Source: Halomonas alkalisoli
GTDB taxonomy: Bacteria > Pseudomonadota > Gammaproteobacteria > Pseudomonadales > Halomonadaceae
NCBI RefSeq assembly: GCF_021412585.1
Contig: NZ_JAKCMI010000012.1
Coordinates: forward strand, 186,001-250,000
DNA length: 64,000 bases
Reading direction: 5' to 3'
How positions within the stretch are numbered: the stretch's first letter is position 1; every line of letters starts with the position of its first letter. The notes beneath the pieces are model-generated. The model did not search any database. It was not told the origin of the DNA and saw nothing but the letters and a program-made list of their open reading frames with translations. The position numbers and the translations under genes are program-made. Of the stretch, positions 39,108-46,686 are shown piece by piece.

Positions 39108-39177
39108 AGGGGCCAACCTTCCTCGCCAGCCTGCTGCCCCTTTGGCGGCAGCACGGGGCTACTCGGGAAGTGCCCCT
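39108..39177 (-). ncRNA. Candidate structured 5' leader of the hybrid kinase gene
   Basis: Three nested perfect stems occur within 70 bases: 39108-39113 with 39172-39177 (6 bp), 39118-39122 with 39166-39170 (5 bp) and 39132-39138 with 39147-39153 (7 bp, 8-base loop). On the minus strand the fold is followed 8 bases later by a TTTTT run (39095-39099) and then by about 210 bases before the kinase start. I cannot assign it to a known riboswitch class. Confidence 0.45.
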
Positions 39178-39203
39178 CTTAGCATAGCCTACTATAAATT
39201 TAC

Positions 39204-39228
39204 TTCGGCTTTTGCAGCCGAAACTTGA
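39204..39228 (-). promoter_or_regulatory. Hairpin overlapping a possible sigma28 (FliA) promoter
   Basis: On the minus strand TCAAGTTT, 11 bases, GCCGAAGT (spanning 39201-39227) resembles the flagellar sigma28 consensus TAAAGTTT-N11-GCCGATAA with the exact spacing; the -35 is 7/8, the -10 only 5/8. The same bases form a 7-bp hairpin (39204-39210 with 39216-39222), so the match may be partly a by-product of the palindrome. TATAGT and TATGCT just downstream could serve sigma70. Confidence 0.35.
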
Positions 39229-39334
39229 GCCGGGGACGGGCTTTATCCCGCATATTTCATCAGACTTAAAAAAAGCGGCTGAAATTCGGTTATGATTCAA
39301 GCTTCTGCAGCAACGAGTGAAGGAGCCGCCCGAC

Positions 39335-40240
39335 TCAGCTTTCCAGCAGCTCTCGCCTCACCAGGACGGCTCTGTTTCGTGGGATGATCTCTCGCCCCTG
39401 AGCCAGCAGGTAGCTGCGGACGAAGGCCGCGCCGAACAGCAGGATCAGCGAACTGTAGTAGACCCACAGCAGGATCATGACCACCGAGCCGGCGGCACCA
39501 TAGGTGGAAGCGGTTGCCGTGTAGGCCAGGTAGGCGGCGATGGCGGTGCGCCCGATGGCAAACAGCAGTGCCGTAATCAGGGCGCCCAGCAGGACATCCT
39601 TCCAGCCCAGCACCACATCCGGCAACACCTTGAAGATCGTCGCAAAGAGCGCGGTGATGACCGCCAGTGACACCACGAACTCAACTGCCGTGGTCAAGAG
39701 GCCGACGAAGGGCACCAGGTCGTCGCCGGCCAGCAGCAGAGCGCGAATCATCACGCCGAATACCAGCGAGACCAGCAGGATGAAGCCGATGGCAAGTACC
39801 ACGGCCAGGGACATCAGGCGTTTCTGAAGAAACAGCAGCAAGCCGTTACGACCCGGCTTGGCAGTCACACCCCACATGGTATTGAGGGAAAACTGCATCT
39901 GGGCGAAAACGGTGGTGGCGCCGACCAGCAGTGCACCGACCCCGAGCAGTGTCGGCATCAAGCCGCTCTCCTCGATTCTCGATGCCGCCACGGCCTGCTC
40001 GACAGCCTTGGCGGCCTCTTCGCCCAGGACCCCTTCCAGTTGCGCAACGATCTGCCCCTGGGCCGCCTCCTCACCAAATACCACGCCAATGACCGTCACC
40101 GCGATGATGATCGTCGGCGCCAGCGAGAACAGCGTATAGAAGGCCAGTGAGCCGGCATAGCTGAAGGCATTTCGCTGCAGCCAGAGCCGCACGGAATCCT
40201 GCATCACGCCCCACCAGAATTTCACGATATTGGTCTGCAC
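39335..40240 (-). CDS. YihY/BrkB-family inner-membrane protein
   Basis: A 301-residue polytopic protein of the YihY/BrkB family (once misnamed RNase BN). About six membrane helices can be seen, e.g. GSLAFYTLFSLAPTIIIAV, GLLLFLQKRLMSLAVVLAIG and GSVVMILLWVYYSSLILLFG; the family-typical YAGSLAFYTLFSLAP and QMQFSLNTMWGV are present. Function is unproven; transport or envelope roles have been proposed. The GTG at 40238-40240 was chosen because AAGGAGG lies 5 bases upstream; the frame stays open to 40456, where it would overlap the divergent nadM gene. Confidence 0.88.
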   Translation of the reverse strand: MQTNIVKFWWGVMQDSVRLWLQRNAFSYAGSLAFYTLFSLAPTIIIAVTVIGVVFGEEAAQGQIVAQLEGVLGEEAAKAVEQAVAASRIEESGLMPTLLGVGALLVGATTVFAQMQFSLNTMWGVTAKPGRNGLLLFLQKRLMSLAVVLAIGFILLVSLVFGVMIRALLLAGDDLVPFVGLLTTAVEFVVSLAVITALFATIFKVLPDVVLGWKDVLLGALITALLFAIGRTAIAAYLAYTATASTYGAAGSVVMILLWVYYSSLILLFGAAFVRSYLLAQGREIIPRNRAVLVRRELLES

Positions 40241-40354
40241 CCTGCCTCCTTGTGATCTGGGTATCTCCCGAACAACCCTGCCGGTCCTCCATTGCAGCCC
40301 TGCCTGACGCCCTCCATAATGGGCGGCCCCGAGCCGCCAGCGAAGGATTCGCCG

Positions 40355-41431
40355 ATGTCCGCTTCCGACCATGATTTTGACTGTCTCGTATTCATCGGCC
40401 GCTTCCAACCCCCTCACCTGGGCCATTTGGCCGTCATCAATGAGGCATTGCGCCACGCCCGGCAGGTGATCGTACTGGTCGGCTCCGCCTGGCAGGCGCG
40501 TTCACTGCGCAATCCCTGGCGCTTCGACGAACGCCAGGCTCTGCTGCGCGGCTGCTTCGATGAAGAGGAAAACGCACGGCTAGAGATAGTGCCGCTGCTG
40601 GATGCGCTCTATAACAATGACGTCTGGGTGCGTGATGTCCAGCGCAAGGTACGTGACATTGCCGGACACCACCATGCCAGGCTGCCACGAATCGGGCTGA
40701 TTGGCGCAAGCCGCGGCCAGTCAAGCTATTATCTCTCGCTGTTTCCGCAATGGGAATCGCTCAGTGTCCCCCTGGTCGAAGGCATATCGGCCAGCCAGAT
40801 CCGCGAGCGCTTGTTTCGCTCGGCCTCTTCGACCGACGACTACCTGAGCACCGGCGCGACCCATGACCTGCCGCCTCCCGTCTGTATGGAGCTGCGCCGC
40901 TTTGCCGGCGGCGAGGCCCACCAGCAGCTGATGGAAGAGCAACAGCTGCTGGAACAGTATCGCCAGGCATGGGCTCAGGCGCCCTACCCTCCGATCTTCG
41001 TCACCGTGAATGCCGTGGTGGTGCAGTCGGGCCATGTGTTGCTGGTGCGCCGCACCGCGGCCCCCGGCAAGGGGCTGCTGGCTCTGCCCGGGGGGTTCAT
41101 CAATCCCCATGAGCGCCTGCTTGACGCCTGCCTGCGGGAACTGCGCGAAAGGGTCAGGTTGAAAGTGCCGGAGCCGGTATTGAAGGGCTCCCTGCGTGGC
41201 CAGCGCCTGTTCGACGAGCCGCATCGCAGCTGGCGCGGGCGCACCCTGGCCGAAGCCTTCTATTTTGCCCTCAGGCCCGATCAGCAGCTGCCCCAGCTGA
41301 AACCGGTCAAGGGCGGCGATCACGCCCGCTGGGTGCCCCTGGCCGAGCTGGAGCCCGACGGCCTGTTCGAAGACCACTTCTTCATCATCCAGAATTTTCT
41401 CGGATTGCCGGCCGACTTCGGCGGGATCTAA
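40355..41431 (+). CDS. nadM: Bifunctional NMN adenylyltransferase / Nudix protein (NadM-Nudix)
   Basis: Residues 1-180 form an archaeal-type nucleotidyltransferase making NAD from NMN: GRFQPPHLGHLAVI carries the HxGH motif and ISASQIRERL the second ATP-binding motif. Residues about 205-350 are a Nudix domain, in relatives an ADP-ribose pyrophosphatase. Its Nudix box GGFINPHERLLDACLRELRE deviates: the last Glu of REUxEE is Arg and the following Gly is Arg, so hydrolysis may be weakened or lost. Length 358, similar to Synechocystis and Francisella homologues. The ATG at 40355 follows GAAGGA. Its stop overlaps the LysR-type gene end by 4 bases. Confidence 0.87.
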   Translation: MSASDHDFDCLVFIGRFQPPHLGHLAVINEALRHARQVIVLVGSAWQARSLRNPWRFDERQALLRGCFDEEENARLEIVPLLDALYNNDVWVRDVQRKVRDIAGHHHARLPRIGLIGASRGQSSYYLSLFPQWESLSVPLVEGISASQIRERLFRSASSTDDYLSTGATHDLPPPVCMELRRFAGGEAHQQLMEEQQLLEQYRQAWAQAPYPPIFVTVNAVVVQSGHVLLVRRTAAPGKGLLALPGGFINPHERLLDACLRELRERVRLKVPEPVLKGSLRGQRLFDEPHRSWRGRTLAEAFYFALRPDQQLPQLKPVKGGDHARWVPLAELEPDGLFEDHFFIIQNFLGLPADFGGI

Positions 41432-42345
41432 GCTTGCAAGAAATCGCGCGGCAACTTCATCATCTGCCGCCACAGCTTCTCGACCCCCGGTTTATGGACC
41501 AGCGAGCAGCGGTAGAGGCGTATCTCCAGCGGCACATCCCACTTGTCGTCACCGGCCCGCACCAGGCGGCCGTTCTTGAGCTCATCGCGAATGCAGAAGT
41601 CGGGGATCCAGGCCAGGCCGACGCCCTGCAGGACCATGCCCTTGAGCCCCTCGGCCATGGCCGTTTCATAGATGGTACGCAGACGCAGGCGCAAGGGATC
41701 GTTCTTCAGCAGCATCCGCACGCTGCGACCGAGAAAGGCGCCCTGGGTATAGGAGAGATACGGGATCGGGTCCTGGCTATCGAGGCTGAACCGTGGCTTG
41801 CCCTGCTTGTCCGCCAGGCTGACCGGCAGCATGTTGACCTGGCCGATGGAGAAGGAGGGAAAGACCTCCGCATCGAGTTGCATGGTTGCATACTGGTCGT
41901 GATAGGCGAGCATCAGGTCGCAGTTGCCTTCGCGCAGCACATGAATCGCCTCCCCCACGTTCATGGCCACCAGTCGCGTCGGCAGCTCTCCCAGGCCCTC
42001 CTGAAGCCGTGAGATCCACTCGGGATAGAAGCTCAGGGCAAGGGAATGGGCGGCGACGATATCCAGCGCTTCGCGAGCCATGGAGACGCCACGCAGATGG
42101 CCCAGGCATTCGTTGAGCTGCTCGACGAGATTGCGTGCCGTCACCAGGAAAAGCTGTCCTTCCGGGGTCAGGTTGATCGGCGTCGTGGAGCGATCCACCA
42201 GCGTGACACCGACCGCCTGCTCCAACGAGCGGATGCGGCGGCTGAAGGCGGGCTGGGTGACATGCCGCTGGCGGGCGGAGGCGGAAAAACTACGGGTGCT
42301 GGCCAGGGCAACGAAGTCTTCCAGCCATTTGGTCTCGAGGTTCAC
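41428..42345 (-). CDS. LysR-type regulator resembling HypT (YjiE)
   Basis: A 305-residue LysR-family regulator. The N-terminal winged helix-turn-helix starts NLETKWLEDFVALASTRSFS and includes HVTQPAFSRRIRSLEQAVG, strikingly like E. coli HypT (hypochlorite-responsive YjiE) as I remember it; the effector domain also aligns (AAHSLALSFYPEWIS, GVGLAWIPDF). HypT senses HOCl through methionine oxidation and controls Met/Cys and iron genes. The GTG at 42343-42345 follows GGGAG; a TTG further upstream is less likely. Neighbouring genes do not reveal its targets. Confidence 0.8.
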   Translation of the reverse strand: MNLETKWLEDFVALASTRSFSASARQRHVTQPAFSRRIRSLEQAVGVTLVDRSTTPINLTPEGQLFLVTARNLVEQLNECLGHLRGVSMAREALDIVAAHSLALSFYPEWISRLQEGLGELPTRLVAMNVGEAIHVLREGNCDLMLAYHDQYATMQLDAEVFPSFSIGQVNMLPVSLADKQGKPRFSLDSQDPIPYLSYTQGAFLGRSVRMLLKNDPLRLRLRTIYETAMAEGLKGMVLQGVGLAWIPDFCIRDELKNGRLVRAGDDKWDVPLEIRLYRCSLVHKPGVEKLWRQMMKLPRDFLQA

Positions 42346-42486
42346 CGCGACTCCCGATGACAGCTTTGACAAGTGAAAGTGATGAAAGCTACCGATAGCG
42401 AAACGTCGGCATGCCGTGTCGCATTTCAGGCAGGACCTAATGTAACCCAGCCACTGGCCGAACCCAAGACGACATGGAGCAAGATG

Positions 42487-43905
42487 CTACTGTATCGGCG
42501 CGGTCAGGTAGGCGGCTCGCGAGATGAGCTTTTGCCAGAGCGGTCGATTGTGCAGTTCGTCGTAACTGATCCGGCGGCAGTTGGCAAAATCCCTTTCCAA
42601 CATCAGGCGAACCTCGGCTGCAAATCGACGATCGGGAATAAAGGCCGTGATCTCGAAATTCAGCCGGAACGAGCGGTTATCCAGGTTCACGGTACCCACG
42701 GACGCCGTATTGTCGTCAATCAGGATCACCTTCTGGTGCAGGAAACCGGGCTGATAACGATAGACCTTCACCCCGGCACGGACCATATCGGGTAAAAACG
42801 AGAAGGCCGAAAGGTAGATCAGCAGGTGATCCGGACGTTCGGGAATCATGATACGGACGTCGACACCGCGCATGGCGGCCAGGCGCAGGGCATCCTGGAC
42901 CCCCTGGTCGGGGACGAAATAGGGGCTGGTTACCCAGAGGCGCTCGTGAGCACTATGGATAGCATGCTGCACCAGCAAGCTGGCGGTCTCCTGCCGGTCG
43001 GCCGGACCGGACGGCACGATCACCACGTTCTGGCACTCCTCGCAGGTGACCCGGGGCTCCCAGCTCAAATTGATGACCGTGCCAGTGGCCCAGTGCCAGT
43101 CTTCCCAGAAGGCCTCCTGCAACCCCAGCACGCTGGGGCCGGTGAGCTTGAGGTGCGTGTCGCGCCAGGGACCGTGCCGTGGGTGCTCGCCGAGGTATTC
43201 GACGCCGACATTGAAACCTCCCAGCCAGCCCTCGCGCCCATCCACCACCAGAACCTTGCGATGGTTGCGGAAATTGAGCTGAAAGCGATGCTTGAAGCCA
43301 CGCGAGGAGCGAAAGGCGCTGACCTCGACGCCGGCATCGCTCAGGTCGCGGAGATAGCCCTCGGAGAGATTTCGGCTGCCCACCTCGTCAAACAGGAAAT
43401 AGACACGCACCCCGCGGTCGGCCGCCTTCTCCAGGTGGTCCTTGAGCTTGATGCCCAGGGCGTCGTGACGAACGATGAAGAACTGGACCAGCAGGTACTC
43501 CTCCGCCGCATCGATGCCGGCAAAGAGACTGGCGAAGGTGGCCTCCCCATCGATCAGCAGTTCGGCTTGATTGCCGCTTGTAAGCGGCATCATCGCCAGC
43601 TGTTCCACGGCGCGAACGTCGGGGTTACGGGCATCCGCCAGGAAGGGTTCGAGCTGCTGCCGATAGCGGGCGAGAATCCGGCGCAGCACGGTGTCACGCT
43701 CGCCTCGCGCGGACACATAGCCGTAGAAACGGGGGCGGCCGAAGATCCAGTAGGCCGGAACGGCGAGATAGGGAATCGTGATCAGGGAGATGATCCAGGC
43801 AACGGCCCCCTGGGAGGTTCGGCTGGAAAGCAGAGCCAGGACTGCTGATACAAAGCCCAGCAGGTGCACCAGAAATATTGCCAGGCCGAAGAGCCAGGAT
43901 GCCAT
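42487..43905 (-). CDS. cls: Cardiolipin synthase
   Basis: Phospholipase-D-superfamily enzyme condensing two phosphatidylglycerols into cardiolipin at the inner membrane, a lipid linked to salt adaptation. The 472 residues have two N-terminal membrane helices (about 3-25 and 35-55) and two HKD motifs: HRKVLVVDGREGWLGGFNVG and HQKVILIDDNTASVGTVNLD. The length matches ClsA (486). The ATG at 43903-43905 has CAGGGAGAG upstream. It lies between hypT-like and fum genes on the same strand, separated from fum by a strong hairpin. Confidence 0.93.
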   Translation of the reverse strand: MASWLFGLAIFLVHLLGFVSAVLALLSSRTSQGAVAWIISLITIPYLAVPAYWIFGRPRFYGYVSARGERDTVLRRILARYRQQLEPFLADARNPDVRAVEQLAMMPLTSGNQAELLIDGEATFASLFAGIDAAEEYLLVQFFIVRHDALGIKLKDHLEKAADRGVRVYFLFDEVGSRNLSEGYLRDLSDAGVEVSAFRSSRGFKHRFQLNFRNHRKVLVVDGREGWLGGFNVGVEYLGEHPRHGPWRDTHLKLTGPSVLGLQEAFWEDWHWATGTVINLSWEPRVTCEECQNVVIVPSGPADRQETASLLVQHAIHSAHERLWVTSPYFVPDQGVQDALRLAAMRGVDVRIMIPERPDHLLIYLSAFSFLPDMVRAGVKVYRYQPGFLHQKVILIDDNTASVGTVNLDNRSFRLNFEITAFIPDRRFAAEVRLMLERDFANCRRISYDELHNRPLWQKLISRAAYLTAPIQ

Positions 43906-43950
43906 GATCTCTCCCTGTAAAAACAGCGTGCTACAGCATACCTCAGGCGA

Positions 43951-43980
43951 CAGCGGCCCCGCCAGTTGGCGGGGCCGCTG
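43951..43980 (-). terminator. Terminator hairpin downstream of the fumarase gene
   Basis: A perfect inverted repeat, 43951-43964 with 43967-43980 (CAGCGGCCCCGCCA and its complement; effective 13-bp stem with a 4-base loop), sits 19 bases after the fumarase stop and before cls. No T run follows, but the stem is very stable. Confidence 0.65.
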
Positions 43981-43998
43981 CATTATCGCGGGGCGGTA

Positions 43999-45504
43999 TC
44001 AGGCACGCTCGGCAATGATCTCCTTCCACTTGGCGGGGCCGGTCTGGTGGACCGAAGTGCCCTGGCTGTCGACGGCCACGGTGACCGGCATGTCTTCCAC
44101 TTCGAACTCGTAGATCGCTTCCATGCCCAGATCCTGGAAGCCCACGACGCGGGATTTCTTGATGGCCTGCGCTACCAGGTAGGCCGAGCCTCCCACGGCC
44201 ATCAGGTAGACGGCCTTGTTGTCGCGGATGGCGTCGATGGCCGCCGGGCCACGCTCTGCCTTGCCGACCATGCCCAACAGGCCGGTCTCTTCCAGCATGG
44301 TGCGAGTGAACTTGTCCATGCGTGTCGCCGTGGTTGGGCCGGCCGGCCCAACGACTTCGTCACGCACCGGGTCCACCGGGCCCACGTAATAGATAAAGCG
44401 CCCTTTCAGGTCGACCGGTAGGCTTTCGCCCTTCGCCAGCATCTCGACCATGCGCTTATGAGCGGCGTCACGACCGGTAAGCAGCTTGCCATTGAGCAGC
44501 AGAGTGTCGCCGGGCTGCCAGGTCAGTACCTCTTCCGGGGTCACGGTGTCGAGGTCGACGCGCTTGACGTTGTCGCCAGCCTCGCGGGTGATTTCCGGCC
44601 AGTCCTCGAGCTTCGGCACCGGCAGTGCCGCGGGACCAGAGCCGTCGAGCGTGAAATGTGCATGCCGGGTCGCGGCACAGTTGGGAATGATCGCGACCGG
44701 CTTGTTGGCGGCATGAGTCGGGTAATCCTTCACCTTGATATCGAGCACGGTGGTCAGTCCACCGAGACCCTGCGCCCCAATACCGCTCTTGTTGACCTTG
44801 TCGAACAACTCGAGGCGCAGCTCTTCGGCACGGTTGGAAGCACCACGAGCCTGCAGGTCCTGGATATCGATCGGGTCCAGCAGCGCCTCCTTGGCAATCT
44901 CCATGGCCTTCTCGGCGGTACCGCCGATGCCGATGCCCAGCATGCCGGGCGGGCACCAGCCGGCCCCCATCTTGGGCAGCTGCTCCATCACCCAGTCGAC
45001 CACGCTGTCAGACGGATTGAGCATGGCGAACTTGGACTTGGCCTCGCTGCCACCGCCCTTTGCGGCCACATGCACGTCCACGCTATCGCCCGGGACGATC
45101 TTGTGATGGATGATGGCCGGCGTATTGTCGCCGGTATTCTTGCGGGCCCCGTCCGGATCGGCCAGTACCGAGGCCCGCAGCACGTTGTCGGGCAGCTTGT
45201 AGGCGCGGCGCACCCCCTCATTGATCATGTCATCGAGGCTCATGTCGGCTTCCCAGCGCACGTTCATGCCGACATGGACGAAGACCGTCACGATCCCGGT
45301 ATCCTGGCAGATGGGCCGGTGACCGGTGGCGCACATGCGCGAGTTGATCAGAATCTGGGCGATGGCATCCTTGGCTGCGGGGTTCTCTTCCCGTTCATAG
45401 GCTGCCGCCATGGCGTCGATGAAATCCTTGGGATGGTAATAGGAAATGTATTGCAGGGCATCGGCGACGCTCTGGATCAGGTCATCCTGGCGGATCACGG
45501 TCAT
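43999..45504 (-). CDS. fumA: Class I fumarate hydratase (4Fe-4S)
   Basis: Iron-sulfur enzyme of the TCA cycle converting fumarate to malate. The 501-residue chain contains both the alpha (TtdA-like, residues about 1-290) and beta (TtdB-like, about 300-495) domains. Cluster cysteines are expected in RPICQDTG, PNCAATRHAHF-type and PAGMLGIGIGG-adjacent segments; GPAGPTTATRMDKFTRTMLEETGL is the beta-domain signature. The ATG at 45502-45504 starts MTVIRQDDLIQSVADALQYI as in other class I enzymes. It has its own strong promoter upstream. Confidence 0.93.
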   Translation of the reverse strand: MTVIRQDDLIQSVADALQYISYYHPKDFIDAMAAAYEREENPAAKDAIAQILINSRMCATGHRPICQDTGIVTVFVHVGMNVRWEADMSLDDMINEGVRRAYKLPDNVLRASVLADPDGARKNTGDNTPAIIHHKIVPGDSVDVHVAAKGGGSEAKSKFAMLNPSDSVVDWVMEQLPKMGAGWCPPGMLGIGIGGTAEKAMEIAKEALLDPIDIQDLQARGASNRAEELRLELFDKVNKSGIGAQGLGGLTTVLDIKVKDYPTHAANKPVAIIPNCAATRHAHFTLDGSGPAALPVPKLEDWPEITREAGDNVKRVDLDTVTPEEVLTWQPGDTLLLNGKLLTGRDAAHKRMVEMLAKGESLPVDLKGRFIYYVGPVDPVRDEVVGPAGPTTATRMDKFTRTMLEETGLLGMVGKAERGPAAIDAIRDNKAVYLMAVGGSAYLVAQAIKKSRVVGFQDLGMEAIYEFEVEDMPVTVAVDSQGTSVHQTGPAKWKEIIAERA

Positions 45505-45587
45505 GAGCAAGGGGCTCCTGGGCATTATCGGGATGCCTGCCATGGCGAAAAATAGACGCAGGCCACGACAGTCTCAAGCGGTGTCGG

Positions 45588-45616
45588 ATTATACCTCATA
45601 GGGCCCTACCTGACAG
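45588..45616 (-). promoter_or_regulatory. Sigma70 promoter of the fumarase gene
   Basis: On the minus strand CTGTCA (45611-45616), 17 bp, TATAAT (45588-45593): a perfect -10 and a 4/6 -35 with ideal spacing, 84 bases before the fumarase ATG. Confidence 0.65.
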
Positions 45617-45680
45617 TGGTGTGACGCCAAGGTCTAATGCGAGCGGCAAGAAAGAAGATAACGGTATAAATAGGCCGGAT

Positions 45681-46508
45681 CTAGAACACGTCTGGCTGGC
45701 AACCTGGGCAGCTGTACAGGCGCCGCGATGCAACCATCTCACGCTCTACCACCGTGCCACAGGCATGACACGGCAGCCCATTACGTTCGAAAACAGCAAA
45801 GCGACATAGCCGCGGGCTCTCTCCCCGGCGCCTGGCGGCACTTGCCCAATCGTGGCGATTGGTCACCCCGGCCTGCTCGTAGGCTTGGCGGGTCACCTCG
45901 AGGATGGTTCGCGCCAGCTGCCTCTGTCTAGCCTCTCCAAGATCAACGAACCTTGCCCTGGGTGGAAGCCCGGCAAAGAACAGGATCTCGGAGCGTAGGT
46001 AGTTGCCGATGCCGGCAAACAGCGTCTGGTCCAGCAGCAGCCCGCCCAGGGAACGCCGAGCGAATCGCGCCTCGCCCAGGCGCACCACGGCCTTCTCCAG
46101 TGTCACGCTGTGTGTCAGCAGGTCAGGGCCCAGCCGGGCCAGGAAAGGGTGTTCATCGAGTCTTTCGGCCGACCACAGCGAGACATCGGATGCGCTGTAG
46201 AGACTCGCCGAGCGCCCTTCTGCCGTCAGCCGCACACGCAGGGAGCGTTCGGTATCCGGCTCGCGCTCGGCGTCATGCAGCTTCCAGACGCCATAGAGTT
46301 GATTGTGGGAGTAGAGCACGCGGTCATCATCGAAACGTGTGAGCAGCGCCTTGCCCCAGCTGTCCACCGCCGTGACCCGGCGGCCTATCAGTGAATCGGC
46401 CTCGCTGGCCAGGTCGGGAAAAGCGAACCAGACCGACTCCAGTTGCCTGCCAGCGAGCTGCTCGTGGAGGCGGTCGGCGGCGCGTCGAACCTCGGGGCCT
46501 TCTGGCAT
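45681..46508 (-). CDS. nei: Endonuclease VIII-like DNA glycosylase Nei
   Basis: Bifunctional glycosylase/AP lyase removing oxidised pyrimidines. The 275-residue protein starts MPEGPEVRRAADRLHEQLAG with the catalytic N-terminal Pro-Glu, has the conserved Lys in DSWGKALLTRF, the helix-two-turn-helix in QTLFAGIGNYLRSEILF and a C-terminal zinc finger CHACGTVVE...YSCPGC with an Arg finger. The N-terminal EGPEVRR sequence points to Nei rather than MutM (usually MPELPEV). It is 172 bases upstream of fum and transcribed on the same strand. Confidence 0.92.
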   Translation of the reverse strand: MPEGPEVRRAADRLHEQLAGRQLESVWFAFPDLASEADSLIGRRVTAVDSWGKALLTRFDDDRVLYSHNQLYGVWKLHDAEREPDTERSLRVRLTAEGRSASLYSASDVSLWSAERLDEHPFLARLGPDLLTHSVTLEKAVVRLGEARFARRSLGGLLLDQTLFAGIGNYLRSEILFFAGLPPRARFVDLGEARQRQLARTILEVTRQAYEQAGVTNRHDWASAARRRGESPRLCRFAVFERNGLPCHACGTVVEREMVASRRLYSCPGCQPDVF

Positions 46509-46569
46509 GACACCTGACTCCCACAATCAGCTCAAGTTGATAGTGCGGATTACCCACGCAGCGAGAGGC

Positions 46570-46667
46570 GTCGGGGACAGGTCGCAGAGGGGGTCTTTTG
46601 CCATGGATGGCAAAAGTAGCGCCCAGGGAAGGGTTTACAGCGCCCCCTCGTAGACCTGTCGCCGAAA
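46570..46667. repeat. MITE-like palindromic element between nei and uvrB
   Basis: About 98 bp bounded by imperfect inverted repeats: TCGGGGACAGGTC...GAGGGGG (46571-46593) and its complement-like partner CCCCCTCGTAGACCTGTCGCCGA (46643-46665). The centre-left carries a perfect 10-bp palindrome (46595-46604 with 46607-46616, CTTTTGCCAT/ATGGCAAAAG). No coding frame is present. I believe similar sequences recur in Halomonas genomes, but there is no second copy in this window. Confidence 0.6.
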
Positions 46668-46686
46668 CAGCCTTGAGCGAACAACG

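Larger units (their letters stand above)
38889..39334. other. 446-bp intergenic leader region of the hybrid kinase gene
   Basis: No convincing gene lies here. It holds the nested fold, the hairpin with promoter-like elements listed separately, and an AT-rich stretch (39240-39305) likely to contain upstream promoter DNA. A 66-codon frame on the minus strand (39078 to 38878) opens with GTG after GGAG and overlaps the kinase start, but its translation is Pro/Arg-rich and unlike a protein. Confidence 0.7.
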
